A stretch of DNA of 64,000 bases. Origin: Massilia phosphatilytica. GTDB taxonomy: Bacteria > Pseudomonadota > Gammaproteobacteria > Burkholderiales > Burkholderiaceae_D. Under the pieces are notes generated by a model. It had not been told where the DNA came from, ran no database searches, and saw only the letters and a program-made list of their open reading frames with translations. The DNA lies in NCBI RefSeq assembly GCF_002968015.1, contig NZ_PUIP01000022.1:51327-115326 (forward strand). Direction: 5' to 3'. Every line of letters begins with the position of its first letter. The stretch's first letter is position 1. Positions 27,355 to 35,551 of the stretch are shown piece after piece. The translations under genes were made by a program, and so were the position numbers.

Positions 27355-28188
27355 ATGTCCCCCGACGAATACTGCCAACAAAAGACCGCACAAAGCGGCT
27401 CCAGCTTCTACTACAGCTTCCTGTTTCTGCCGCCCGAACGGCGCAGGGCGATCACGGCGCTGTACGCGTTCTGCCGGGAAGTCGACGACACCGTCGACGA
27501 GGCGACCGACCAGTCGGTTGCCCGCATCAAGCTCGCGTGGTGGCGCAACGAGGTCGCGCAGATGTACAGCGGTACGCCCACGCATCCCGTGATGCTGGCG
27601 CTGAAGCCCCACGTCCAGCCGTACGACCTGAAACAGGAACACCTGCAGGCCATCATCGACGGCATGGAGATGGACCTCGACCAGTCGCGCTACCTCGATT
27701 ATCCGAACCTGAAGAAATACTGCTGGCACGTGGCAGGCGTCGTCGGGATCCTGTCGGCCAGCATCTTCGGCGTGACGAATCCGCGGACATTGCAATACGC
27801 GGAGACGCTGGGCCTCGCGTTCCAGCTCACGAACATCATCCGCGACGTGGGCGAAGATGCGAGAAAAGGCCGCATCTACCTGCCGATCAGCGAACTCCAG
27901 CAATTCAATGTCACGGCGGCCGACCTCCTGAACGCGCGCCACAGCGAGAAGTTCGAAGCGCTGATGAAATTCCAGGCGGAGCGCGCGCAGAAGCTGTACG
28001 ACGAAGCGTTCGCGCTGCTGCCAAAGGAAGACCGGCACGCCCAGCGCCCGGGGCTCATGATGGCCGCCATCTACCGCACGCTGCTCGACGAGGTCGAGCG
28101 CGACGGCTTCCACGTCCTCACGCAAAAGATCTCCCTGACGCCGCTGCGCAAGCTGTGGCTGGCGTGGAAGACGTATGTCCGCGGCTGA
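27355..28188 (+). CDS. hpnD: Presqualene diphosphate synthase
   Basis: 277 residues. The two catalytic Asp-rich motifs are REVDDTVDE and TNIIRDVGEDARKGR, typical of HpnD. It condenses two farnesyl diphosphates to presqualene diphosphate, the first step of the three-enzyme bacterial squalene route. Its last 14 bases overlap the start of hpnE. Confidence 0.94.
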   Translation: MSPDEYCQQKTAQSGSSFYYSFLFLPPERRRAITALYAFCREVDDTVDEATDQSVARIKLAWWRNEVAQMYSGTPTHPVMLALKPHVQPYDLKQEHLQAIIDGMEMDLDQSRYLDYPNLKKYCWHVAGVVGILSASIFGVTNPRTLQYAETLGLAFQLTNIIRDVGEDARKGRIYLPISELQQFNVTAADLLNARHSEKFEALMKFQAERAQKLYDEAFALLPKEDRHAQRPGLMMAAIYRTLLDEVERDGFHVLTQKISLTPLRKLWLAWKTYVRG

Positions 28189-29518
28189 ACGCCAGCGCGT
28201 CGCGGTCGTCGGCGGAGGCTGGGCCGGCTGCGCGGCGGCCGTCGCCCTGCTGGACGCCGGCCGCAACGTCACGCTGTTCGAAGCCGCCCGCACCCTGGGC
28301 GGCCGCGCCCGCGCGATCGAGACGAACGGGCGCCTGCTCGACAACGGCCAGCACATCATGCTGGGCGCCTATGCCGACACCCTGCGCCTGATGCGCCGCG
28401 TGGGCGTCGATCCGAAACGGGCCCTCTTACGGCTGCCGCTGCAGATGCGCTATCCGGCCGGCGACGATGGCATGGACTTCGTCGCCCCGCGCCTGCCGGC
28501 GCCGCTGCACATGCTCGCCGCCCTGCTGCGCGCCCGCGGCCTGGAGCGCGCCGACAAGCTGGCCCTCGCCCGCTTCACGACGACGGCCCGCTGGATGGGC
28601 TGGCAGCTGCATCATGATTGCAGCGTGGCGGAACTGCTCGTCCGCTACGACCAGACCGAACGCCTCGTGCGCCTGATGTGGCGTCCCTTGTGCCTGGCCG
28701 CGTTGAACACCCCGCCGGAACGCGCGTCCGCGCAGGTCTTCCTGGCCGTGCTGCGCGACAGCCTGGGGGCGCATCGGGCCGCGTCCGACATGCTGATCCC
28801 GCGCGTGCTGCTGGACGCCCTGTTCCCGCAGGCGGCGCGCCAGCACCTGGAAAGCCGCGGCGCCACCGTGCACACGGGCCGCCGCATCGATGCGCTGGGG
28901 CCGGACGGCGGCACGTGGTGCCTGCGCGCGGGCGCCGACGTGCAGACGTTCGACGCCGTCGTGCTGGCGGCCCCGCCGTGGCAGGCGGCCAGCCTGCTGC
29001 GGCCCCTGGACGGCACCGCGGGCATCGTCGGCACACTGGACGCGCTGGACTACGAACCGATCGCCACCGTCTACCTGCAATACGCGCCCGGCGTCCGCCT
29101 GCCGCTGCCGTTCTGCGCGCTGGCCGATGCGCCGTCCGCCAACCGCTGGGGCCAGTTCGTGTTCGACCGCGGCCAGCTCGATCCCGGCCAGGACGGCTTG
29201 CTGGCCGTCGTGATCAGCGGGGCAGATCCGGCCGGGGACATCGGCCAGGAGGCGCTGGCGGAAGCCGCCGCCGCCCAGCTGGCCGCCGCGTTCGCGCAGC
29301 CGGCGCTGGCGACGCCCCAGTGGAGCCGCGTGATCACGGAAAAGCGCGCCACGTTCGCGTGTGCACCCGCGCTGGAGCGCCCGGCCAATGCCACCGCCCT
29401 GCCCGGCCTCGCACTGGCGGGCGATTACACGGCCAGCGACTACCCCGCCACGCTGGAGGCGGCCGTGCGCAGCGGGGTGGCCGCGGCGGCTGTCCTTACA
29501 GGGAGCAAGCGCCCATGA
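28175..29518 (+). CDS. hpnE: Hydroxysqualene dehydroxylase
   Basis: 447 residues, an FAD-dependent amine-oxidase/desaturase-like fold with the dinucleotide motif VVGGGWAGCAAAVALLDAG. The C-terminal FAD-contacting segment is LAGDYTASDYPATLEAAVRSG. HpnE reduces hydroxysqualene to squalene. It overlaps hpnD by 14 bp. No squalene-hopene cyclase (shc) or other hpn gene follows in the window, so the squalene must be used by enzymes encoded elsewhere. Confidence 0.94.
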   Translation: MSAAERQRVAVVGGGWAGCAAAVALLDAGRNVTLFEAARTLGGRARAIETNGRLLDNGQHIMLGAYADTLRLMRRVGVDPKRALLRLPLQMRYPAGDDGMDFVAPRLPAPLHMLAALLRARGLERADKLALARFTTTARWMGWQLHHDCSVAELLVRYDQTERLVRLMWRPLCLAALNTPPERASAQVFLAVLRDSLGAHRAASDMLIPRVLLDALFPQAARQHLESRGATVHTGRRIDALGPDGGTWCLRAGADVQTFDAVVLAAPPWQAASLLRPLDGTAGIVGTLDALDYEPIATVYLQYAPGVRLPLPFCALADAPSANRWGQFVFDRGQLDPGQDGLLAVVISGADPAGDIGQEALAEAAAAQLAAAFAQPALATPQWSRVITEKRATFACAPALERPANATALPGLALAGDYTASDYPATLEAAVRSGVAAAAVLTGSKRP

Positions 29519-29647
29519 GCGCACGCCGATCATCCCGCCGGGCTGCGCCCTGCCCCGCGAAATCCGCAGCCTGTCGCACACCGGTGGCGCGCCATGTCCG
29601 GGTTCCGTACAGTGGCAACATCGAAACGAATGTTGGCGGAAATGCAA

Positions 29648-29779
29648 ATGAACATCCATCTCGGCGTGCGTACCCTTGCCCTGCTGGCCGTCGTGGCGGC
29701 CGCAACGCTCATCATTGTCCACCCGGGCGGCACGGCCGACCCGGCGCTGACCGCCATGCTGTTGCTTGGCCGAAATTAA
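29648..29779 (+). CDS. Possible small single-pass membrane protein
   Basis: 43 residues. A short N-terminus is followed by a strongly hydrophobic segment (LGVRTLALLAVVAAATLIIV) and a small soluble tail. A GGCGGAA sequence lies at workable distance before the ATG. The ORF ends 22 bp before the HAAS-domain gene and may be co-transcribed with it. I do not recognise the protein. The hydrophobic composition is the only support beyond the ribosome binding site. Confidence 0.4.
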   Translation: MNIHLGVRTLALLAVVAAATLIIVHPGGTADPALTAMLLLGRN

Positions 29780-29801
29780 TACCGCCCTGCCAGGAGTAAC
29801 G

Positions 29802-30653
29802 ATGGGCAAACTGGAATACCTCGAGGCGCTCAAGCGGGCCATGCTCGGCCTGCCTCCCGACGTCCAGGCCAAGACACTGGCCTATTACGAGCAGCGCTTC
29901 GTCGACGGCATGGCCGCCGGACGGGGCGAGCCGGACGTGGCGCGCGAGCTCGACGATCCGACGAAGATCGCCATGACCCTGCGCGCCAGCGCCCACCTGA
30001 ACGCGTTCACCGCGAAGAAGAACCCGGCGAACGAGTTCGCCGAAAAGAAGGACCAGGCGAACGCGTTCGCCGAAAAACCCAACCCGGCCAACGTGCTGCG
30101 CGTGGCGGTATCCGCCGTCGGCCTGGCCATCTTCAACCTGTTCATGATCGTGCCGGCGATGGTCTACTCGGCACTGCTGTTCGCCCTGTACGTGTGCGCG
30201 CTGACGTTCTACCTGGCCGGCATCGCGACGACCGCCAGCGGCCTCGCCGGCGCCAACGAACTCCTGCTGGATTGGCCAAGCAGTCTCGTCACCATCGACG
30301 ACGACGGGCGCGGCCGCCAGTTGCGAATCGAGATCGGCAGCCATGGCATCAACGTCACGCAGGAACGTCCGGAGATCGCGGACCCGCTGCCGCCCCCGGA
30401 CACGGACGCCGGCAAGAGCAGCCGCCTGGACCGGTCGCGCGCCATGCGCGGCGCCGAGGCGCTGGCCGACAGCACCGTGCGCATCAGCACCGACATGGAC
30501 GCGGAATCGCGCACGACGCAGACCCTGCTCGGTCTCGGCCTCGTGGTGGGCGGGATCGTCCTGTTCCTGTTGTCCCTCGTGATCACGCGCTACACCTTCG
30601 TCGGCCTGAAGCGCTACCTCCAGATGAACCGTTCCCTGCTCAAAGGGAGCTAG
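29802..30653 (+). CDS. HAAS/DUF1700-like signalling membrane protein
   Basis: 283 residues. The N-terminus (KLEYLEALKRAMLGLPPDVQAKTLAYYEQRFVDG) is the HAAS/DUF1700 fold, with the helix-turn pattern and an Asp-containing loop. A tandem 10-residue repeat lies at about residues 67-96, then two hydrophobic stretches (about 105-150) and a C-terminal membrane segment (about 240-265). Such proteins usually pair with PadR regulators and GIN-domain proteins; here the GIN gene follows 6 bp later but no PadR gene is adjacent. CAGGAG precedes ATG29802. The function is unknown, possibly membrane sensing. Confidence 0.75.
   Translation: MGKLEYLEALKRAMLGLPPDVQAKTLAYYEQRFVDGMAAGRGEPDVARELDDPTKIAMTLRASAHLNAFTAKKNPANEFAEKKDQANAFAEKPNPANVLRVAVSAVGLAIFNLFMIVPAMVYSALLFALYVCALTFYLAGIATTASGLAGANELLLDWPSSLVTIDDDGRGRQLRIEIGSHGINVTQERPEIADPLPPPDTDAGKSSRLDRSRAMRGAEALADSTVRISTDMDAESRTTQTLLGLGLVVGGIVLFLLSLVITRYTFVGLKRYLQMNRSLLKGS
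30000..30089 (+). repeat. Three in-frame 30-bp tandem repeats
   Basis: Three consecutive 30-bp units encode NAFTAKKNPA, NEFAEKKDQA and NAFAEKPNPA. They sit between the HAAS domain and the first membrane segment, and the next codon again begins Asn. The bases have diverged less than unrelated linker DNA would, so this is a recent or conserved internal duplication. Confidence 0.8.
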
Positions 30654-30659
30654 GCCACC

Positions 30660-31475
30660 ATGCGCGCGTTACTCAAGATCGGCTTCAGCCTGCTCGTGAT
30701 CGCCTTCCTGCTGATCGGCGTCTCGTACAGCATGCTGCGCGCCCACGGCACGAACGGCCCGTCCAACCCGGGCAGCCGCCTCCTCACCACCGAGCGCCGC
30801 CCGCTCGACCAGGCCGTCGCCAAGGTCGACCTGTCCGGCCCCGTCAACCTCACCCTGCGCCAGGGCCCGGCGCCGTCGCTCGAAGTACGCGGCGAACAGC
30901 GCCTGCTGGCCAACATCGACACGACCGTCGACGGCGACATGCTGCACATCGGGCCGCGCGGCATCCTGCTGCGCCACCGCACGCCGATCGAAGTGACGGT
31001 CACCCTGCCGTCGCTGGAATCCCTCAGCATCAACGGAAGCGGCGAGCACACCGTCAGCGGCTTTGCCGGCGACCACCTCGACGTGGCACTGGACGGGTCC
31101 GGACGCATGCGCTTCAATGGCCGCTACCGCGAGATCATGGCCGCCATCCACGGCAGCGGCGACATGGAACTGACGGGCGGGACGAGCGACACGGTCGATG
31201 CCGCCGTGATCGGCACGGGCCGCCTCACCCTGGTCGGCTCGACGCGCGCGCTGCACGCCGAACTGCGCGGCTCCGGCGACCTGGATGCGCGCCACCTGCG
31301 CGCCGACGAAGTCGACCTGGCACAGCAGGGTTCCGGCGAGAGCGCCGTGTACGCCCGCAAGCGCCTGCATGCGGAACTGACCGGCAGCGGCGAGGCGCGT
31401 GTGTTCGGCAATCCGGACGAACGCTCGGTCAGCCGCAACGGCACTGCGACCGTCAGTTTCGACGACAAGGATTGA
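30660..31475 (+). CDS. GIN-domain (DUF2807) envelope protein
   Basis: 271 residues. An N-terminal membrane/signal segment (SLLVIAFLLIGVSYSML) is followed by a repetitive beta-helix rich in Gly-Ser turns, for example LESLSINGSGEHTVSG, DVALDGSGRMRFNG, AAIHGSGDMELTGG and AELRGSGDLDA. These recurring GSG steps define the GIN/DUF2807 domain, a right-handed beta-solenoid on the periplasmic or outer face. It follows the HAAS-like gene by 6 bp and probably works with it. The function is unknown. Confidence 0.82.
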   Translation: MRALLKIGFSLLVIAFLLIGVSYSMLRAHGTNGPSNPGSRLLTTERRPLDQAVAKVDLSGPVNLTLRQGPAPSLEVRGEQRLLANIDTTVDGDMLHIGPRGILLRHRTPIEVTVTLPSLESLSINGSGEHTVSGFAGDHLDVALDGSGRMRFNGRYREIMAAIHGSGDMELTGGTSDTVDAAVIGTGRLTLVGSTRALHAELRGSGDLDARHLRADEVDLAQQGSGESAVYARKRLHAELTGSGEARVFGNPDERSVSRNGTATVSFDDKD

Positions 31476-31483
31476 GCGGCGGC

Positions 31484-31975
31484 TCAGAGTTCCATCAGCA
31501 TCTCGTGCCAGGCCATGCCGCCATGGTCGGAGGCCGACGGCTTGACGTAGCGGTAGCCGAAGCGTTCGTACAACGCGACATGCCGGTCCTTGCACATCAG
31601 GTGGATCGTCTGCTTGCCCATGGCCCGCATGCGGTCGACGAACTCGCGCATCAACCGCGTCGAGTGGCCCTTGCCCTGATGGACCGGGTCGAGCACGACC
31701 GACATGATCACGACATTCGGGGCGGCCGGATCGTGGCCGACCAGCTCCTTGAACGCCTCGTCCGACATCACGACGTCGTACGCGCAGCCGCCGTTGATGA
31801 AGCCCGCGACCTCGCCGTCCAGTTCCATGACCAGGAAGCCCTCGGGATACCGGGCGATGCGGGTCGCGATTTTTTCGCGTGTCGCGGCCTCGTCGCCTTC
31901 GTAGGCCGTCGTTTCGATGTGGTAGCAGCGCGCGGTGTCCGCGGGGACCGCGTTACGGAAGATGGGTGTTGTCAT
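31484..31975 (-). CDS. GNAT family N-acetyltransferase
   Basis: 163 residues. The acetyl-CoA-binding loop is LDPVHQGKGHSTRLMREFVD and the C-terminal part ALYERFGYRYVKPSASDHGG. It resembles arylalkylamine/serotonin N-acetyltransferase-type bacterial GNATs (IETTAYEGDEAATREKI), but the substrate is not known. Its start overlaps the stop of the flavoprotein gene by ATGA, so the two are co-translated. Confidence 0.85.
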   Translation of the reverse strand: MTTPIFRNAVPADTARCYHIETTAYEGDEAATREKIATRIARYPEGFLVMELDGEVAGFINGGCAYDVVMSDEAFKELVGHDPAAPNVVIMSVVLDPVHQGKGHSTRLMREFVDRMRAMGKQTIHLMCKDRHVALYERFGYRYVKPSASDHGGMAWHEMLMEL

Positions 31976-33231
31976 GGTGTGATCTCGATCGATGCCGCGC
32001 CGTTCCGCGCCAGCCAGTTCAATGCCGCGTGCCCGGCCGCGCGGCCGCTGCCGAAGCAGGCCGTCAACAAGTAGCCGCCGGTCGGCGCTTCCCAGTCGAC
32101 CATCTCGCCCGCCACGAACACGCCCGGCACGGCGCGCAGCATGGCGCCGTCGAGCGCGCCGAAGCGCACGCCGCCCGCGCTGCTGATCGCCTCGTCGATC
32201 GGGCGCGGACGTTTCAGGATGAGCGGCAAGGCCTTCAGCGCCCGCGCCAGTTTTACAGGGTCCGCATAGTCGGCCTTGCCCAGGCACTCGTGCAGCAGCC
32301 CCGATTTCACGCCCTTGATGCCCAGGCGGCTCTGCAGATGGCTGGACATCGACCGGGTGCCGCGCGGCCGCATCACCTCGTCCAGCACGCGCTGCGGGTC
32401 GTGGTCCGGCAGCAGGTCCAGCAGCACGGTTGCCTGGCCCTCTTGCGCGATGCGGTCGCGGATCGGCGGCGACAGCGCGTACACGAGGCTGCCCTCGATG
32501 CCGGTCTGCGTGACGACGAACTGGCCCTTGCGGAACGCGCCGCCCTTCAGCGCCAGCGCGACCGTCGTCAGCGGCGCGCCCGCATGGCGGCTGGCGAAGT
32601 GTTCCGACCAGTCGGCATCGAAACCGCAGTTGGCCGGCACGAGCGGCGCCACGTCCACGCCGCGCGCCGCCAGCAGCGGCACCCACGCACCGTCCGACCC
32701 GAGCCGCGCCCAGCTCGCGCCGCCCAGCGCCAGTACGGTCGCGGCACCCGTCGCCGCCACCGTCGCCGCGCCGTCCGGCGTGTCGAACATGAGGGCGCCG
32801 TCGCGCCAGCCGGTCCAGCGGTGGCGCATGTGGAACACGACGCCGGCCTCGCGCAACCGATGCAGCCACGCACGCAGCAGCGGCGCGGCCTTCATGTCGG
32901 TCGGGAATACGCGGCCGGACGTCCCGACGAACGTATCGACGCCCAGCCCGTGGATCCACTCGCGCAGCTGCGCCGGCGGGAACGCATCTACCCACGGCTG
33001 CACCGCTTCGGCCCGCATGCCGTAGCGGCCCATGAACGCGTCATGGGCTTCCGCGTGCGTGATGTTCATGCCGCCCTTGCCGGCCAGGAGGAATTTGCGG
33101 CCGACGGACGGCATCGCATCGTACAGGTCCACGCGCGCGCCGCCCGCGGACAGCACCTCGGCCGCCATCAGGCCGGCGGGGCCGCCGCCGATGACGATGG
33201 CATGGGGACGGGTTTCGGTGGACTGGGACAT
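31972..33231 (-). CDS. HI0933/BaiN-like NAD(P)/FAD-dependent oxidoreductase
   Basis: 419 residues. The FAD-binding start is AIVIGGGPAGLMAAEVLSAGG. The family hallmark after the first helix reads LLAGKGGMNITHAE, a variant of the usual GNGRCNxTN, pointing to the subgroup typified by Pseudomonas PP4765. C-terminal FAD contact: VFVAGEMVDWEAPTGGYLL. The reaction is unknown; related proteins reduce unsaturated steroids or flavins. ATG33231 is selected because it begins the Rossmann fold after a short tail; a much longer in-frame extension has no domain. Confidence 0.85.
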   Translation of the reverse strand: MSQSTETRPHAIVIGGGPAGLMAAEVLSAGGARVDLYDAMPSVGRKFLLAGKGGMNITHAEAHDAFMGRYGMRAEAVQPWVDAFPPAQLREWIHGLGVDTFVGTSGRVFPTDMKAAPLLRAWLHRLREAGVVFHMRHRWTGWRDGALMFDTPDGAATVAATGAATVLALGGASWARLGSDGAWVPLLAARGVDVAPLVPANCGFDADWSEHFASRHAGAPLTTVALALKGGAFRKGQFVVTQTGIEGSLVYALSPPIRDRIAQEGQATVLLDLLPDHDPQRVLDEVMRPRGTRSMSSHLQSRLGIKGVKSGLLHECLGKADYADPVKLARALKALPLILKRPRPIDEAISSAGGVRFGALDGAMLRAVPGVFVAGEMVDWEAPTGGYLLTACFGSGRAAGHAALNWLARNGAASIEITP

Positions 33232-33288
33232 GGTGGTCGCGGGAGCAAACGGAGGCGTGCATTGTAGTCGAACGGACGCCAAAAAAGG

Positions 33289-33348
33289 ATGTAAAGGAAG
33301 CTTGACATCGGTCCGAACTCGACCTACGATGTAAAGCATACTTTACAT
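33289..33348. promoter_or_regulatory. Operator array ATGTAAAG for the XRE operon
   Basis: ATGTAAAG occurs at 33289-33296 and again at 33329-33336, exactly 40 bp apart. The second copy pairs with CTTTACAT at 33341-33348 as a perfect inverted repeat with a 4-bp CATA spacer. The array brackets the promoter TTGACA-N17-TACGAT and overlaps the likely transcription start. Autorepression by the small XRE protein of the operon is the simplest reading. Confidence 0.65.
33302..33330 (+). promoter_or_regulatory. Promoter of the membrane-protein/XRE/hydrolase operon
   Basis: A perfect -35 TTGACA (33302-33307) and a -10 TACGAT (33325-33330) are separated by 17 bp. The start codon follows about 30 bp later behind a strong GAGGAGG ribosome binding site. 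Confidence 0.7.
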
Positions 33349-33361
33349 GAGGAGGTGTGCA

Positions 33362-33763
33362 ATGCATGAGAAACGTGTCGCGCGGGCTTACCGCATCGAA
33401 TTGTGGACGGCCATCGCCGTGTATGTCGTCCTGCTGACGGCGTCGATCCGCTACGGCCGTCCGATGGAAGACGGGCTGCTGCGCACCGTCGTCCTGCTGG
33501 CGCCGATGATCGGCTTCGCCCTGATGATCCGCGCCATCGCCCGCCACGTGGCCCGCATCGACGAGTACCAGCGCCTGCGCATGCTGGAAGGTGTCGCCCT
33601 CGCCTTCGCCATCACGGGCGCCGTCACGTTCAGCTACGGCTTCCTCGAGACGGCGGGCTTTCCGAAGCTGTCGATGTTCAGCGTATGGATCGTGATGGGC
33701 GCCAGCTGGGGCCTCGTGAACCTCGTGCGCGGCATCGCCGCCCGCCGGACCGTCGAATCATGA
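33362..33763 (+). CDS. Four-helix inner-membrane protein paired with an XRE regulator
   Basis: 133 residues with about four hydrophobic helices (near 14-32, 43-62, 79-98, 108-124) and basic loops. I do not recognise a named family; small membrane proteins of this kind often precede a YozG-type mini XRE regulator in the same operon, as here. ATG33362 follows GAGGAGG. The stop overlaps the XRE start by ATGA. It may sense membrane state and control the regulator, which is inference from gene order. Confidence 0.75.
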   Translation: MHEKRVARAYRIELWTAIAVYVVLLTASIRYGRPMEDGLLRTVVLLAPMIGFALMIRAIARHVARIDEYQRLRMLEGVALAFAITGAVTFSYGFLETAGFPKLSMFSVWIVMGASWGLVNLVRGIAARRTVES

Positions 33764-33963
33764 AGAACGCCATCCGCGAGCTGCGCGCCGCGCGCGGCTG
33801 GAGCCAGGTGCATCTGGCCGAGCTGCTGGACGTCTCGCGCCAGACCGTCATCGCCATCGAGACGGGCCGCTACGACCCGAGCCTGCCGCTGGCCTTCGCG
33901 CTGGCGTCACTGTTCGAACAACCGATCGAAACCATTTTCTTCCCGAACCAGGAGAACGCATGA
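33760..33963 (+). CDS. Small XRE-family transcriptional regulator
   Basis: 67 residues, almost entirely one Cro/C1-type helix-turn-helix: RELRAARGWSQVHLAELLDV, then SRQTVIAIETGRYDPSLPLA. It belongs to the compact YozG-like group with a short hydrophobic tail (FEQPIETIFFPNQ). It overlaps both neighbours by ATGA. The inverted and direct ATGTAAAG repeats at the operon promoter are the likely binding sites. Confidence 0.9.
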   Translation: MKNAIRELRAARGWSQVHLAELLDVSRQTVIAIETGRYDPSLPLAFALASLFEQPIETIFFPNQENA

Positions 33964-34910
33964 ACATCTTCCGCAACAAAGCCATGTTCGCCGCCATCAT
34001 CGTTACGCTGTTCATGAGCGGCGCACACCACAGCCGCTCCGCCGACGCCGCGCCCGCACCAAACCGTTTCGCCGCCACCATCGCGCCCGCCGAGCGCTTC
34101 GAAGTGGGCGGGGTGCTGGTTGAACGCCACGGCAGCAAGGGACGTCCTTTAATCCTGATCCCGGGCCTCGCAAGCGGCAGCTGGGTGTGGCAAGACACGA
34201 TCCGCGCTTTCGCGCCCGACCACGCCGTCTACGTACTGACCTTGCCCGGCTTCGACGGCCGCCCGCCGGCCGGCCCGGCCCCGTTTGCGGCGGCGCGCGC
34301 CGCGGTCGAGGACCTGATCGCGAAGCGCCACCTCGACAAGCCCGTCGTCGTGGGCCACAGCCTGGGCGGCATCCTCGCGCTCGCGGTCGCCGAAGACAAG
34401 CCAGCCCTCGTCGGCGGCATCGTCAGCATCGACGGCCTGCCCGTGATGCCCGGCGCGGAAGACATGACGCCGAAACAGCGCGCCCAGTTCGGCGAACGGA
34501 TGCGCGCCCAGATCGGCAACGCGCCGGCGGACCGGTTCGCGCAACAGCAGCAAGGCTATATGCGCACGATCGGCGTGCTGGACATGGCCAAAGCCGATGC
34601 GCTGGCCCAGCTGACGGCGCGCAGCGATCCGGCGTCCGTCGGCGCCTGGGCCGCGGACGTAGTGACCGTCGACCTGCGCCCCGGCCTCAAGGCGATCCAG
34701 GCCCCGGTGCTGGCCATCGTGCCCTACCTGGACCTGGACAGCAGCCAGCAAGGCCTCACGCCCGCCGCCAAGGCCGACTACTACCGCGCGCTGATGGAAG
34801 GCACGCCGAAGCTGAACGTGGTGACGGTCGCCCCGTCGCGCCACTTCGCGATGTTCGACCAGCCGGAGGCCGTCACCGCCGCGATCCGCACCTTCCTCGA
34901 CACCCTGTAA
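33960..34910 (+). CDS. Exported alpha/beta hydrolase
   Basis: 316 residues. An N-terminal signal sequence (MFAAIIVTLFMSGAHHSRSA) is followed by an alpha/beta hydrolase fold. The oxyanion-side motif is LILIPGLASGSWVW, the nucleophile Ser lies in VVGHSLGGILAL, and the catalytic His in APSRHFAMFDQPE. It is the last gene of the membrane-protein/XRE operon, with a 4-bp overlap. The substrate is unknown; being periplasmic and regulated with a membrane protein hints at envelope esters or an imported compound. Confidence 0.85.
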   Translation: MNIFRNKAMFAAIIVTLFMSGAHHSRSADAAPAPNRFAATIAPAERFEVGGVLVERHGSKGRPLILIPGLASGSWVWQDTIRAFAPDHAVYVLTLPGFDGRPPAGPAPFAAARAAVEDLIAKRHLDKPVVVGHSLGGILALAVAEDKPALVGGIVSIDGLPVMPGAEDMTPKQRAQFGERMRAQIGNAPADRFAQQQQGYMRTIGVLDMAKADALAQLTARSDPASVGAWAADVVTVDLRPGLKAIQAPVLAIVPYLDLDSSQQGLTPAAKADYYRALMEGTPKLNVVTVAPSRHFAMFDQPEAVTAAIRTFLDTL

Positions 34911-34973
34911 GGCCGTGCGCCGCCGCGCCGGCCGGGCTGGCATCATGGTCATGATCGGAACCGGGGAGGCGGC

Positions 34974-35441
34974 ATGACGTGGGATGAAGTCTGGGGTACG
35001 GTGCGCGAAGAATTCACCGACATCGGCGACGGCGCCGGTATCGTGCGCATCGTCGTGCGCCTGCTCGTCGCGGTGACCCTGGGTGGGGTGCTGGGCTGGG
35101 AGCGCGAATCCGTCGGCGCGCCCGCGGGCCTGCGCACGCACATGCTCGTGTCGCTGGGCTCCGCGCTGTTCGTGCTGATTCCGCTCCAGGCGGGGATGCG
35201 GATGGACGACCTGTCGCGCGTACTGCAGGGCGTCACGGCGGGCATCGGCTTCCTCGGTGCGGGCGCCATCCTGAAGCAACGCGACCGCAACGACGTGCGC
35301 GGCCTCACGACGGCGGCCAGCATCTGGCTGACGGCCGCCCTCGGCGTCGCGGCGGGCATGGGCCGCGAGGCGACGGCGCTGCTGTCCACCCTGTTCGCCA
35401 TCGTCATCCTCGCCATCCTGCGCCGCTGGTCCAAGACCTGA
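34974..35441 (+). CDS. MgtC/SapB family membrane protein
   Basis: 155 residues. The N-terminal part is soluble (DEVWGTVREEFTDIGD), then four or five membrane helices with the family signatures GGVLGWERESVGAPAGLRTH and GVTAGIGFLGAGAILK. MgtC-type proteins restrain F-ATPase or aid growth at low magnesium; the small SapB-like members are less studied. ATG34974 is preceded by GGGGAGG. It stands alone, 63 bp after the hydrolase gene. Confidence 0.88.
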   Translation: MTWDEVWGTVREEFTDIGDGAGIVRIVVRLLVAVTLGGVLGWERESVGAPAGLRTHMLVSLGSALFVLIPLQAGMRMDDLSRVLQGVTAGIGFLGAGAILKQRDRNDVRGLTTAASIWLTAALGVAAGMGREATALLSTLFAIVILAILRRWSKT

Positions 35442-35551
35442 CGGTGTAAAGATTTCCCGGTTTGCCGCCGTCGGGTACAGTGCATGGCGGCGACGCCTGC
35501 GCATCCGCACGTCGCCCATCATACTAAAAGCCCAACCGGCCAAGGAGTCCC

